A DNA stretch of 64,000 nucleotides. Source: Anaspis maculata (lineage: Eukaryota > Arthropoda > Insecta > Coleoptera > Scraptiidae). The stretch's first letter is position 1, and each line of letters opens with the position of its first letter. Below the pieces are notes generated by a model. It was not told the DNA's origin and searched no databases. It saw only the letters and a program-made list of their open reading frames with translations. This document shows, piece by piece, positions 13,729 through 25,170 of the stretch. A program made the position numbers and the translations under genes. The stretch is from positions 68,693,416-68,757,415 of the forward strand of contig OX421966.1 in the NCBI GenBank assembly GCA_949128115.1. The letters are read 5' to 3'.

Positions 13729-14655
13729 ATAATAATCCCCTTTTTTTCTTGATTCCCGATCATTTCATCATGTTTATCCATTGCGGCTATTGGCCTTTTG
13801 ACTATTAAATCAGACTATTAATGCTTGATTTTTGCCTGCCTACTCTGTCAAGGTACCTAAAGATAGGTAGGTACCTACCTCTAATTACCAATAACCTACG
13901 TTTTGGCTGCTGCAGTAATCACTATGATATCTTATTCTAAGGGTAATTTTTCCCAGGGTCTTCACTATTTCTCTTTAATGTTTATTGCCAATCAGAATAG
14001 TAGGAGTGAGTACCTAACACGTATTGGGTGACATCTTTTTATAAGGGAAATCAGACGCATTACGCCAAATTATCACGAGTTAATGACGTGTTTCTTTTTT
14101 CTACACTTAGGACTATTGTAATCGCATTTATTCCCTGGCGGCAATACGCGATATTACGTGAACATTTTTTGTGTTTCTCTCAACTCTGCACCCACTCCAC
14201 CACCGGTTGTAGATACCCGAATACAATCGCGGTTGGCCGGTGATAGAGGTGGAGGGCGGAAAGTTGGTCACTCACAAGAATGTGGGCGTAAAAAATTGGC
14301 GGGAGAGATGCACCTTGCGGCGTTGCCTGGAGTGGCTAGCATAATTTAGGTACCTTTTTATGGCAATATTTGGTAATAACCCATAGCTCAGGCATAATCG
14401 GTGGAATTGACACCTGAAACACGTTGAATATTTCCGACATCATGATCCATAAATCTTTTGAGTGATTATTCACCAAAATTCATCCATCACCGGTTGAGGA
14501 GTTCGTTCTTAGCAAGTACCTGAACCACATACTACCTGAACCAAATAAAGCAAGTACGTCTTCAAGCCCATAGCTAGAACAGTAAGTTGCAGCGTCTTTC
14601 AAACAGGGATTTTCTGGTTTTTGAAATTCTTTTTTGGAGAAAGCAGCTAGTTATG
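13729..14655. other. ~930-bp insertion in satellite, no recognisable content
   Basis: Non-satellite sequence interrupts the monomer. It contains a short palindromic GGTAGGTACCTACC tract at about 13867 and nothing that I recognise as coding. Satellite sequence resumes at once with AAATTCAACGACG at about 14657. No clear terminal repeats or target duplication were found by eye. Confidence 0.5.
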
Positions 14656-15885
14656 TTCAAATTCAACGACGATTTTTTCATGCCCCTCCCTCCAAAACAC
14701 CCGCAAAAAAATTGGAAACTATTTTTTTTTTGTTCCATAAATCTTCAAAACAACTTGCAGCGCATGGAACAATTCCTCCTTTGTCCTTCCTCCCATTTAA
14801 AGTTTTCTGAACCTGGATGGATACGTTCCAAGATTGTCCGGTGCACCGAAACACCCATAAATACGTCGACATAAAAGGCCATGAGAGATAAACACACGAA
14901 AATATTATCACCCATTGCGGCCCCTAATGATTTTGTTTTTCAATTAATCCTGAACGATTTTGATTTTCAAACACAAAAAAGAACGTATTAAAGTCGTCCG
15001 TTGTGGTTTTCCGCATGGGGAGTGTTTTCCATTGAGAAAATTGAATCTTTTTCGACCAAAAAAGCGCTTTGGCCGGCGTAAACCTTTACAAGACATTTTT
15101 ATTGAATCTGACTTTGATTTCACTTTTCAAAACATGAATTTTTCAGTTTTTATTTCTAGATGATGAGAATACGTTTCCAGGTGTCAGTTTGAACCGCTGA
15201 AGCCAAATTCAACGACGATTTTCTCATGCCCCAGCCCCCTTCCGAAACACTTGCGAAAAAAATTAAAAATATATTTTTTTTGTTCCATTAATCTTCAAAA
15301 GAACTTGCAGCGCATGGAGCGATTCCTCCTTTGTCCTTTCTCTCATTTGAAGTTTTTTGAACTTGGATGGATACGTTCCCAGATTGTCTGGTGCACCGAA
15401 ACACCCATAAATACGTCGACATAAGAGGCCGATGAGAGATAAGCACACGGAAATATTATCACCGCTTGCGGCCCCTATGATTGTGTTTTTCAATGAACCC
15501 TAATCGATTTTGATTTCTCAACACGCAACAGAACGTATTCAAATCGTCTGTCGTGGCTCTCTTCATGGAAAGTGTTTTCCATCAAAAAAATTGCATCTTT
15601 TCCGACCGAAAAAGCGCTTTGGCCGGCATAAACCTCTACAAGATATTTTCATTCAATCTGACTTTGATTCTACTTTTCAAAATATGAATTTCTCAGTTTT
15701 TATTTCTAGATGGCAAGAATACGTTTCCAGGTGTCAGTTTGACCCGCTGAAGCGAAATTCATTGACGATTTTTTCATGCTTCTCCCTCCAAAACACCCGC
15801 AAAAAAATTTAAAACTATCTTGTTTTCGTTCCATAAATCCTCAAAACAACTTGCAGCGCATGGAGCAATTCCTTCTTCCTCCGCC
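14656..15885 (+). repeat. Diverged satellite copies at array edge
   Basis: A little over two further monomers, carrying class-a sequence (near 14941) and class-b-like sequence (near 15489), are clearly related to the array but decayed by substitutions and small indels. Frames that stay open in the main array are broken or shifted here. The last recognisable satellite piece is the GCGCATGGAGCAATTCC segment near 15855. Confidence 0.9.
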
Positions 15886-16574
15886 TTCTAAAATTCCCAA
15901 TCCAAAACCCACCCTGGAACAAGTACGTTCGACTGTATAAGTAGCTAGTTAACTATGAAGGCATGTACTTGGGTAGATAGGATTATGTAGGTATAGGTAC
16001 CTATCAAATTTTTCCAACATCAGTCATAATTGAAAGCAGGGCTGGGGCAGCAATGGGGTTTTTGGAAACCCCCTCTTGCCCTTTACGCCATTGCACTGCA
16101 AAGTCCTTTTCCTCCTTCTGTCCCTAAATCGGGTTGGATCACTATCGATTTAGGTTCGATGCTTTCCCCTGGAAACATCAAAATCCAAATGACGCGTTTT
16201 CCCCGAGAGGTTGTCGCAACCGTGGCGTGCCTAGCTGTGAGTTCTGAGACATAGAGCTGCATGCACCACACACTTCTGACGAAATCCAACGCGCAAGGTT
16301 TGCGAGGACCAGACGCTAAGGCTAGCTGCTAGCTTTGACTTCCATCTGTTGTGGAGTAGTTTCTCTATTATGGGAGACATTGTAAATTACAGGTTCCTGC
16401 AATTTGTGACCCTGTTTTGAAGGTTTGCGTAGAGCTCAGGGGGAGGAGCAGCAATGGCCGCGATGGACTCTTAATGACACAATAATATTACTCTTAGCCC
16501 TGATTGGCAGGGTCGGTCAGGGAGACCTAATAACACAAAAATATGCCAAAAGTGATAGCTAATGTGAATAAAGT
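15886..16574. other. Non-coding interval, nothing recognised
   Basis: No long frame with a recognisable domain and no clear repeat structure. Short open frames here lack any family signature. Confidence 0.5.
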
Positions 16575-16575
16575 C

Positions 16576-16610
<35 letters not shown>
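16575..16610 (-). repeat. (ATT)n tail of the LINE
   Basis: Twelve AAT trinucleotides on the plus strand directly abut GGACTTTATTC, the complement of the LINE 3' end. LINEs of the CR1/L2 group commonly end in short tandem units, so this is read as the 3' tail and not an unrelated microsatellite. AATAAAGTC also occurs in inverted orientation on the far side of the run. Confidence 0.8.
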
Positions 16611-16611
<1 letters not shown>

Positions 16612-16851
16612 GACTTTATTCTCGGCGAGGTTCAGCTTAGAGCCTGGCGGCTCTAGCTGTTCTTCCACCTAACCGTTTGCAAGCAAAGTGTGTTACATTT
16701 ACAACAATAATACATAGAGGTAGACAATAAATACATTGCTCAAAAATATCACAATAACAATATCATTGCACACATGAATTCACAGCCCAAACGAGTGAAG
16801 AGACAGGGTGGGCAGACGCACCATTTAGGAGACATCTCCATCTCAGGAATA

Positions 16852-19730
16852 TCACACAGTTAGCAATTCCTCCCGCAGTAAATCTCGGATCTGACGCCTG
16901 AAAGTTCGGTGGTTTGCGGCCTTGGCTTCTTCTGGTATCAAGTTGTAGCATTTGGTGATGTTGTAGCTGAATGAGTTTTTGAACAGTTGTGTGTTATGAG
17001 CAGGTGGAGTCAGGGTACCTTTGAAGCGGATGTTGACATTATGCACGTCGGTTCTGAAAGATATACGCTTGTACAGATATGTTGGACATTTTGTCTTGAT
17101 GATGTTGTGGTAGGAGATCGCCGTATGTAACTGCCTCCTCTTGGTCATATTAAGCCAATTTAATTCCTGGAGTTTGTGCGAAACAGGCAAGCCTCTCCTC
17201 ACACCGCAAATCATCCGAATGCACGAGTTTTGCATTTTTTCTATCCTCCGTGAGTCGCTCGCAAGCAGACAGGGCCCATAAACAGTATCGCAAAAGTTGA
17301 AGTGTGAAAGAATCATTGCGTCACATAAGACGGTCTTGGTCTTCTTGTTTAGCAAATGCCGTGCCCGGTATATTTTCCTCAGGTTCAAATACGCCCTTTG
17401 AAGACACTTTGAAACGTGATCGGTGAACCTCAGCCTCCCATCCATGTACAATCCCAAGTTGCGAACCACCTCCTGTCCACTGACAACCTCCCCTTCAGGC
17501 CTTATCCGCACTGAATCTCCGCATTCACGTCTATCTCCATTTCTTCCAAATATGATGACAGAGGACTTACTGGGATTCAACTGAAGGCAATGTTTCTTGG
17601 AGTGAGCTGCAAGGTTTTCCAAATCGTAATTCATTGCTGTGCATGCTTGAGTTACCTCGCCAGGGGAGAAGGTAAGATAAAGCTGTGTGTCATCCGCGTA
17701 GAAATGGGGAGTGCTAGATAGGATGCATCCAGAGAAATCCGATATATACACTTTGAAGAGCAATGGAGATATTCTGGCACCCTGAGGGACGCCGGATTTG
17801 ATGGGTCAAGGTTCCGATCTGATGTTGTTGTATACCACGATTTGTGTTCGATTTTTCAGGAAAGACGTGAATAATCCCACAGCGTCCGGCATAAGCCCCA
17901 TGTGTGACAGCATAGCCTCCAGGATGGTATAGTTTAAGGTGTCAAACGCTTTTGTGTAGTCGAGAAGTACAAGCATCGTACAGCGGCCCCCATCGACCCC
18001 CCGAAAAATATCATCCGTGATGCTAGCGAGCGCCGTGCTACAGCTATGTCCCTTCCTGAAGCCCGATTGTAGGGGTGGTATCATATTTTTGTTCTCCAGG
18101 AATACTGTCAACTGGTCATCCATAACTTTTTCCAGGATTTTAGACAGTGTAGGGAGTATACTTATTGGGCGTAAGTGACATAATTCCGTAGCGTTATTGT
18201 TTTTTGGGATGGGGAGCACTAACGCTTCTTTCCATCTTTGTGGGAAAGTAGATTTGAGGAGACAGAAATTGATGATATGTGTGACATATTCGAGAACAAA
18301 AGGTAGACATAGCCTTATCGTGTCAATGTTAATCCCATCTGCACCTGTAGCTTTTGTTTTAATCCCGGAAACAATACTCAACACCTCACTCTCATCCACC
18401 CTGCTGAATGCAAAACTGCGATCCGTCAAGAGGTTGGCTGAGACATAGCCCTCTAGTAGTTCTGGGTCAGGTTGGATAGTTGGGATCGACTCTATGAAGT
18501 ATTTATCCATATTTTCCGGATCCACAAGGCGGTCCGGTAAAGGCGGGGAGGCTTTGCTTTCGATGATGTTCATTTTTTTCAGGTAAGTCCAACAAGACCG
18601 TCCCGTAAGTCCGCCAATCTGCGAGTCTGCGTATGCCTCCTTCTCTCTTCTGCAGGCTGTGGTGATGTAGTTTCTGAGAGTCTTGTATAGTTCAAGATCT
18701 CTGGGCAATTTATTTCTCTTGAATCTTGCGTGAGCGTTGTCTCTGGTCTTGATCAAATCTCGAAGTCCATCAGTCAACCAGAAAGCGTATTTTTTTTGTT
18801 ACTCTGATTGTTCGGTAGGGCGCGTGCAGATCCAGAAGGGTCAAAATGTTGTTTGTGAAGAACTCAACTTTACCGTCAACATCCGCAATGTCAAAAATGT
18901 TCTTCCACGGCAATGAACGTAAATCTGCCTCAAACTGGTGGTAATCGAGATTCTTGAAATCTCTCGCTTTCTTCTCAGTGTTTTTTTTGTTTGAAGTGCC
19001 ACAGAGGAGAAGCTCGCAGAGTATGAGGCAGTGGTCACTAACCTGCGATGCATCGGTAACGTCCGTTGTGATAACTAGGTCTTTGTTGGAGGTGATTATG
19101 TAGTCTATGAGTTTGTTGCTGTCGTGCGATATTCTTGTAGGAGTTTCAATGAGTTGTGTAAGACCGAGACCATCCAAAGTGTTTCTTACGAAGATGGCTT
19201 CTGGGGTCTCCGTCTCAAGGAGGTTCACATTAAAATCACCCAGGCAGAACAAGTTATCAGCGTTAAGACCAATAGAGGCTATGTCACTCTCAAAAACATC
19301 GAAGAAATCCTTATAATGTCGGTGAGGTGGCCTGTACAGGACCCCCCACCACAATCGAATGTTTCTTAGTCGGCCCGTTGACCTCAATTTTCACCCACAA
19401 TTGTTCGTTGTTTTCAGAGCAGTTCAGTAAAGTTTCAAATTTCAAGTGGCTTCGGATATACATTCCCACTCCTCCACCTCTTGCACCTCTGTCCTTTCTG
19501 ATAAAAGCATATCCATCAATAGAAACATTCCCACTCCCTATCGCATCAGTAAGCCATGTCTCACTCACCGCCACAACATCAAAACAGTTCTTAAGGACGA
19601 TGTCTCTGAAGTCATGAAATGTGGAGTTCAACGATCTCACGTTCAGATGCGCGATTGTAAGTCGGCATTCTCTGTCTCGTCTTTGTTTTGGCCCCCGTTG
19701 TTGTTGCTGCCGCGGCTGTCGTTGCTTCAT
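16852..19730 (-). pseudogene. LINE ORF2: endonuclease-reverse transcriptase, three lesions
   Basis: Encodes the element's apurinic-type endonuclease and reverse transcriptase, which nick the target and copy the element RNA. Endonuclease signatures are HLNVRSL, SETWL, LGDFNVNL and SDHCLILCEL. RT signatures are DYTKAFDTLNY, GVPQGARISPLLF and FYADDTQLYL (near 17690). The frame starts at the ATG at 19730. It is broken by one extra G in a six-G run (plus 19342-19347), one extra A in an eight-A run (plus 18790-18797) and an in-frame TGA at 17806-17808. Discounting the two extra bases, the span is 2,877 nt, exactly 959 codons, so these are the only frame lesions. The copy is therefore young, or two lesions are homopolymer errors in the assembly. 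Confidence 0.92.
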
Positions 19731-19742
19731 CACACATTCTTA

Positions 19743-20969
19743 CTATCCATCCTGGTTCGTTTCGTTTCTGGGCTGTTCGGCGTTGTAGCTGGTATTGTTT
19801 CTATAATGTTCTAGTTGCCTTATAAAGCAAGGGCAGTTGCGGTCATTTGCTGTGTGTTGTCTTTCGGGTATTCTAGATCTTTCGCAATTGATACAGTTCG
19901 GTATCATTTCGGTGCAGTCGGCTCCTTTGTGCTTTTTGCCACATTTGTGGCATATGTCTTCTGGCTGGGTACAGCGTTTGCTAACGTGTCCAAATAGGCA
20001 GCATTTGTAGCACATGGCCACAGAGAGATCTTCCCTCACATATGTTGCAGTGAGATTGATGATGAGTATCTCTTTCTTCAAAAGAAATTTCGCCAGAGCT
20101 GGTTCCGCCTCAAATAGCCAGTTTTGTCTGGCTGGATTTCGACATGGCTTTGTAACGACATGTTTTAGGCAGCGCCTAAGTTCCTCCTCAGTTGTGAGAA
20201 AATGGATTTCATTCTGCTTGTAGAGATCATTATATATGTCATCCAGGTTTAGGCCTCTCTGGATGCCGCAGAGAGTGATCGTTGGTCTTTTTTGTTGTCG
20301 TTCCAAGGTTTCGACATCACCCATCCCGTTTATGACTCTGATTAGTTTTTCTTTTTGTTCCTTATCCTTTGCTACTATTATCATTTTATCCTTGCCCGCC
20401 GTTATTGTGCTTGACACTCCCCCTCCGATCTCGCCAGGTTTGATTTTGCTGCTAATTTCCTTCCATTTCTTTCGTATGTCGTCACCGTCCTTTGTTTTTA
20501 GCAGGATTTCGTTTTTATTTTCATTCTTCTTCTGAGGCGGTGTTTTCCACTGTGTTCTCACCTGTTCCCCATGTTCCCTCTCCTTTATAGCTCCATACGT
20601 TTTTGTCACATGTGCGAAAGTTCTGCCCTGTTGTGGCTGCTGGTGTTTTTGTGGTGGCGGAAGTTCTTGTTGGATGCGTGTATGTACACTACTGCCATCT
20701 TTTGTCCTCTGTGTATTTCGAACCTCTTCAGTTCTTCTCTTCCAAAGCTGCTTCTCCAGGTGGCGTTGGTATTGTATCATTTTGATGATATTCTGATAAA
20801 TCACATCGGTTCCTTGTGACACAAGTATTTGGTGCGACTTATTGAACACCGTTTTACCATTAACCTCCTCTGTGGTCGCTCTTTTTATACTCTGGAGGGC
20901 CTGAACCACGCAACTAACCGCGTCATCGCCCAGATCGTCCAGCGATTCTTCGTCGGTATCAGAAATCAC
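19743..20969 (-). CDS. LINE ORF1: gag-like RNA-binding protein with zinc knuckles
   Basis: About 408 residues. The N-terminal half is acidic then glutamine- and lysine-rich (IQYQRHLEKQLWKRR). The C-terminal quarter has consecutive cysteine motifs of nucleic-acid-binding type (CYKCCLFGHVSKRC, CHKCGKKHKGADC, then CINCERSR). Proteins of this type coat LINE RNA in the cytoplasm. The frame opens at 20969 with GTG. In-frame codons continue upstream to a TAA near 21015 without any ATG, so the true start is non-ATG, mutated, or in a frame lost by a small upstream indel. It ends 12 nt before the ORF2 ATG. Confidence 0.85.
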   Translation of the reverse strand: MISDTDEESLDDLGDDAVSCVVQALQSIKRATTEEVNGKTVFNKSHQILVSQGTDVIYQNIIKMIQYQRHLEKQLWKRRTEEVRNTQRTKDGSSVHTRIQQELPPPQKHQQPQQGRTFAHVTKTYGAIKEREHGEQVRTQWKTPPQKKNENKNEILLKTKDGDDIRKKWKEISSKIKPGEIGGGVSSTITAGKDKMIIVAKDKEQKEKLIRVINGMGDVETLERQQKRPTITLCGIQRGLNLDDIYNDLYKQNEIHFLTTEEELRRCLKHVVTKPCRNPARQNWLFEAEPALAKFLLKKEILIINLTATYVREDLSVAMCYKCCLFGHVSKRCTQPEDICHKCGKKHKGADCTEMIPNCINCERSRIPERQHTANDRNCPCFIRQLEHYRNNTSYNAEQPRNETNQDG

Positions 20970-21290
20970 TTCTTCATGAGTCGATTTGGCATTCTCTGGG
21001 GTCTTCTGTCTCGTAATCTGTTAAATTTCTTGAAGGTCGTAGCTGGATTGTGTGTACCCCAGAGGTCTGATTTTTTTCTGCAGGGGTGCACCTTCGGGTG
21101 ACGAATGAGGACTGCGAACGATCAGTGTACCCTCCATACCGCTAAAAGCACGCAACCCGGATCGCCGGGCCGCGGCGATGCTGCACGGTGTCCACTCCTC
21201 TTCGTGGATCCTATTCGACTACGGAGCGGCGAAAGAAGCTGTCTCCCAGGTCTCCCCTTCGGAGGCGACTGCCTCTATCCACCCACAATA

Positions 21291-22069
21291 ATCGAATAAT
21301 TTCAATCCCGGACCTGTGTTTTCTGCTGTTCTTATCAATGTCTGCTGATAACGGCCAGTGAAATTTGTAAACAAATCGGTGCAATTATTCCGCTCTGGGT
21401 ATAAGTTTATTCGGAATTTGAATGGTTCACTTACTTCAAAATAGCGAAATAGCAACTCCCACACAATCAACCATCTCAATCTTCAGCTCTTGGAAATATT
21501 TGAGGTCTTTATCTACGGAAATTCGCTGTTTCGATTTCTGCCACTTGACCGTGCGTTTTCTCTGCGTTTTGCGTGCGTGCGTTTTTCAAACGCACTGCTG
21601 CTGAAATGACTTCTTCTGGGAATGACTGTTAAGTTATTGAGAAATTAGTAATCACCAAATCAGTCTGTGCTAAATCTATAGAATCAGGCTTATTGCTGTG
21701 TAAGAAGGTTGAGGATGGAGTTGGATTGGTGGAATAAGGCGTTGATGAATCAATTCTAGCGGGCTTCTTCTTCAACAGAAATTCATCATTCCGGTCTCTT
21801 CCAAAAGCTACAGGGTAGTACTATGGATTGATCATAGAATGATCATGATTTTTTTCGGATAATCTCCAGTGGAACACCTTTTTGAAAGCCTTTAACAAAA
21901 CCGTCCACAGGACGATCGGTCTGTAGCCTTTCTGGATTCACAGGAACAATGTGCGCCACTTTCAAATTTGATGGAGAGTTATTCGTCTCAAAAAAAGAAC
22001 TGCATGAGCGAGCGAAGATAAGATCAGATGGTATTACATGGGTAAGGAGCGACCCCGGCATCTAATCTA
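21291..22069. other. Non-coding interval, nothing recognised
   Basis: Short frames only. The minus-strand frame near 21843-22061 lies just downstream of an integrase fragment and could be its decayed C-terminal region, but it has no signature that I can name. Confidence 0.4.
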
Positions 22070-22780
22070 AGTCACAGGCATCCTTTCCAGAAACATCCTT
22101 CATGCGGCTCTCTCACCCTCTATCTCAGACACCGGGGACAACAGTAAACAGCAGCTGGACATCTCAGAAGTGGCAGAACCAGCCCGAGCCACGCCGTCTC
22201 TGAAGCCCAAGAAAGGCTAAAAAAAAGATCTTTGGAAGCATCAGCGGCTCTCTGGAAATCAAGATGATTATCTCCGCGGTATGATGCTAGCATAGTTTCC
22301 AAAACTCGATTGATACTTTCTGTGAGGTTGGCTTGAGGATGATACGCGGCATTGAAAATGTTAGCTTGATAAGAGTTGCACATATTGACAATTGACGTAT
22401 TTCTGGCTTCGCAACTTGATGCCGCTATCACACAGCACACAGCACAATCATGTTGACCTGCTTCAAACACAAGCAACACGTTCTCCTCAACTGTATCGGT
22501 TGCAAAACTTCTGGTAGCTTTGTGACACGGCAAAATAAGGCTGAATTCACTGAAATAGTCGGTGACTACAAAAATGTAACAATGTCCTCAGGAAATGCGC
22601 GGAAAAGTACCATGCCACGGTCTGGTGACATGAAGTCTGCTTCTCATCACTTCACGAGTTTTTTTTGATTGGCTCATTAGTCAATGGAGTTTTACAGTGC
22701 CAAACATACTTTTCCATGTCCGACTTCATCTCTAGCCAATAATACCTTCTCTAACGTTTCATAAACACCTGGATGTCTCG
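22070..22780 (-). pseudogene. Ty3/gypsy integrase fragment, frameshifted
   Basis: Read on the minus strand, the piece begins with an integrase zinc-binding-like segment (YYWLEMKSDMEKYV near 22740). It passes through a core region with a frame change and contains AAYHPQANLTESINRVLETM near 22300-22350, the conserved stretch around the catalytic glutamate of gypsy-type integrases. No LTR or reverse transcriptase on this strand accompanies it. It points away from the plus-strand element that starts at 22831, so it belongs to a different, older copy. Confidence 0.8.
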
Positions 22781-22830
22781 AAAATTCGTCACCATGATTC
22801 TTCCTAATGATCTCAGTCCTTTTTTTCAAT

Positions 22831-23026
22831 TGTTTACTTTGACTTTGACACTTTATACTGTGGGATAACCTTATACCACACCCTGTATGTGTAATTTACA
22901 TCTACCTATTATTACCTGTTCCCTATAAAAGAAGACCTTTCGTTGTAATGAGCAGTTTAAATAAACATCTCATAGTATACACATGTGTCTTTACCTGCAC
23001 CGCTTCATCTAAAATACTACATAACA
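22831..23026 (+). repeat. Probable 5' LTR of the gypsy element
   Basis: About 196 bp starting TGTTTAC and ending ATAACA. It contains a TATA-like CTATAAAAG near 22922 and a polyadenylation signal AATAAA near 22960. The right end is well placed by the TGGCGCTGC primer-binding-type sequence that follows; the left end is a guess because there is no second LTR to compare. Confidence 0.65.
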
Positions 23027-23044
23027 TGGCGCTGCAAATATTCG
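23027..23044 (+). other. Primer-binding site
   Basis: TGGCGCTGCAAATATTCG follows the LTR end directly. The TGG start and position are those expected of a tRNA 3'-end complement used to prime minus-strand synthesis. I cannot identify the tRNA without a search. Confidence 0.6.
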
Positions 23045-23164
23045 AACTATAGAACATTCAAGGAGACTATGACGTGGAATCGCCAAATAAATAAACAATC
23101 GGAGTGCAAATGATATTGTCAAGAACATGGTGAATGTACATAGTGAAACGTTGTAAAAACAATA

Positions 23165-23683
23165 ATGGCAAATTCAAGTGCGCTACCCCATTTAAATTTA
23201 TCATCGGGAAATCCTGTTGAACAATGGGAGCAGTGGCTCAGCAGATTCAAGGTTCACCTAACGGCAACGGGAATGGACAAAAAGGCAGAAACAATTCAAA
23301 TCGCCCAACTACTCCACTTTGCTGGACCAGAGCTGCAAAAAATTCACCAAACTTTTCAATTCAACGAGGAAGAAAAAAAGAAATTAGAACCCGTGATCGA
23401 GAAGTACAACAGATACTTCAAGCCAAGAGAGAATTTATGTTTTCTTCGTTATAAATTCTTCCAGTCGCACCAAGGAGAGCAGACCCTCCAGCAATTTGTC
23501 ACAGATTTGAAGAAACAAGCCTTACTGTACAAATTCGAAAAATTAAATGACGACTTGATAACATGCGTGCTAATCAGTGGTAGCAACAACTCCGAAATCC
23601 GAGAAAAATCACTACAGCAGGAAGATTTAAAGCTTGAAGAAGCAATCAAAATATGCGCGATTCACGAACAAGCCAGAAAGTAA
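23165..23683 (+). pseudogene. Gypsy gag, N-terminal part
   Basis: 172 codons from an ATG at 23165. The sequence ALPHLNLSSGNPVEQWEQWL, followed by an RFKVHL segment and a stretch ending QQFVTDLKKQALLYKFEKL, is typical of the capsid-like region of gypsy gag. The frame closes at 23683, but gag-like codons continue just after it. Remnants of cysteine knuckles (CTRCGSSHQ and CMKCKKK) appear near 23910-23970 in shifted frames, so gag as a whole is broken. Confidence 0.8.
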
Positions 23684-24143
23684 TTGAAAATCAGCAATTC
23701 AGCAAAGAAAATTGAAAAGGACAACAACCATCAATACCTGAGCGAAGACCCATCAGTTGGTGCCATAAATCATTCCATCAAACAAACAATGAACCGGCGT
23801 CCACAAACAGACAACCTTTTGGAAATCGTTCCAGTAGCATTAGGAGACGGAGTAATTCAAACAGAAGACATCAGGTATCAAGGTCAGACAATGTAAATAA
23901 CAAATGTACTAGATGTGGATCGTCACATCAAATTCAGCGTATTCAAAAACGTGTATGAAATGTAAAAAAAAACAAATCATTTCGCCTCAATGTGTAGGTC
24001 GTCAAGAAAAAATCAAATCAGTGCAGTTTTAAGTCATAATCATTCAAATGAAACGATATAATTCTATGTTGGTAGTATAGTCAGAAAATTGAGCATATTC
24101 GAATTAAAAATGTTATGCGGGTGGTTGTTCCTGGATAACAAAG

Positions 24144-24350
24144 TTGACAATTGAAGACAAACAAATCAAATTCAAAATAGATAGCGGAGCTTCAGTGAAT
24201 CTAATGCCTATAAATATGTACAAAAACGTTTTGAAATTGCCAATGCCATTGCAAACTCCTAAATTAAAACTAACTTTATACACAGGAAATCAAATCACTG
24301 TAGTTGGATCATGTGAATTAATTTGTTCAATTGAAAATGAAAAAATCTAA
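24144..24350 (+). pseudogene. Gypsy aspartic protease remnant
   Basis: The active-site motif is IDSGASVNLMP near 24177, within a stretch KFKIDSGAS preceded by KLTIEDKQI-like residues. Retroviral-type protease cuts the Gag-Pol polyprotein. The frame stops at 24350, well short of a full protease-RT polyprotein. Confidence 0.75.
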
Positions 24351-24651
24351 TTCAATTCTATGTAGTTGGAAGCATTGCAGAACCTCTTTTAGATTCACCA
24401 ACGTGCATAAAGCTGAAACTTATCCAAAATACAGATACGTCGTGTATCAATGAAAATGAAGTTCAGGAATATTCGACATACAAAAGATAGTGTCATGGAA
24501 AAATATGGAAATTTGTTTTCGGGAATAGGACAAATAAATCCACCCTATCACATTAATTTAATTTCAAATGCACAACCGGTGATCACCCCCAATAAGAATA
24601 GTACCATTTGCTTTACTTGACCCTCTCGAAAAGGCGCTGAATAGTTTAGAA

Positions 24652-25170
24652 AAAGGTAAAGTAATAGAAAAAGCTTAAAGATCGAGTGATTGGATAAATA
24701 TATTGGTACTTGTCAAAAAGCCCTACAATTCATTGAGAATCTGCCTTGATCCGTTTCACCTTAACAAATCAATCAAGAGAGAACACAGCAGATTATCAAC
24801 TTTTGTAGAAATAACAAGTCGTATCTCCGGAGCTAAAATTTTCAGTAAATTAGATGCAAATCAAGCGTTTTCTCAAATACCGCTTGATGAAGAAAGTTCA
24901 AATCTCTGCACATTCGGTACACCCTTTGGAAGGTACGAGTACAAAAGGTTACCCTATGGTATCACTTGTTCGCTCGAAATATTCAATGGAAGGTTCAAAA
25001 GCATTTTTAATTGCAATAATGTAGGAGTGTACATCGATGACATTATTATTTGGGCAAAAGATCAAAAAGAACATAACGAAATTCTTGAAAAAGTATTGAA
25101 TTCAGCCAGAAATCATGAAGTGATTTACACTTTTATTGCTTTGAAGATGGCCCTTTACCCAGAATTGTAA
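24652..25170 (+). pseudogene. Gypsy reverse transcriptase, truncated
   Basis: Contains LVKKPYNSLRICLDPFHLNK, KIFSKLDANQAFSQIPLDEE, a FGRYEYKRLPYGI block and the active site VYIDDIIIWAKD near 25030. Decay is light inside the RT. Sequence after KVLNSARN no longer looks like RT, so the truncation lies at about 25110-25170. Confidence 0.85.

Larger units (their letters stand above)
16575..21290 (-). mobile_element. CR1/L2-like non-LTR retrotransposon (LINE), nearly full length
   Basis: On the minus strand, in order: a GC-rich 5' region (about 21290-20970), ORF1 with zinc knuckles, a 12-nt gap, ORF2 with endonuclease and reverse transcriptase, a 3' UTR ending GAATAAAGTCC, and an (ATT)n tail at 16575-16610. 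A microsatellite tail rather than poly(A), together with the F-ADDTQLY type of RT active site, fits the CR1/L2 group of the jockey superfamily. The 5' boundary is uncertain because I could not find a target duplication. Confidence 0.85.
22831..25170 (+). mobile_element. Ty3/gypsy LTR retrotransposon, 5' part only
   Basis: Order on the plus strand: probable LTR, primer-binding site, gag, aspartic protease, and reverse transcriptase broken off after the YIDD block. RNase H, integrase and the 3' LTR are missing, so the copy is truncated near 25170. The gag and RT resemble the Mag/K02A2.6-like branch in general style; this assignment is inference. Confidence 0.85.

Noticed and set aside
16575..16610. 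AAT run as an independent microsatellite
   Set aside because: It sits exactly at the 3' end of the LINE, so a LINE tail is the simpler reading.
19107..20819. Many plus-strand frames opposite the first LINE
   Set aside because: They are antisense shadows of ORF1 and ORF2, which carry the domain motifs.
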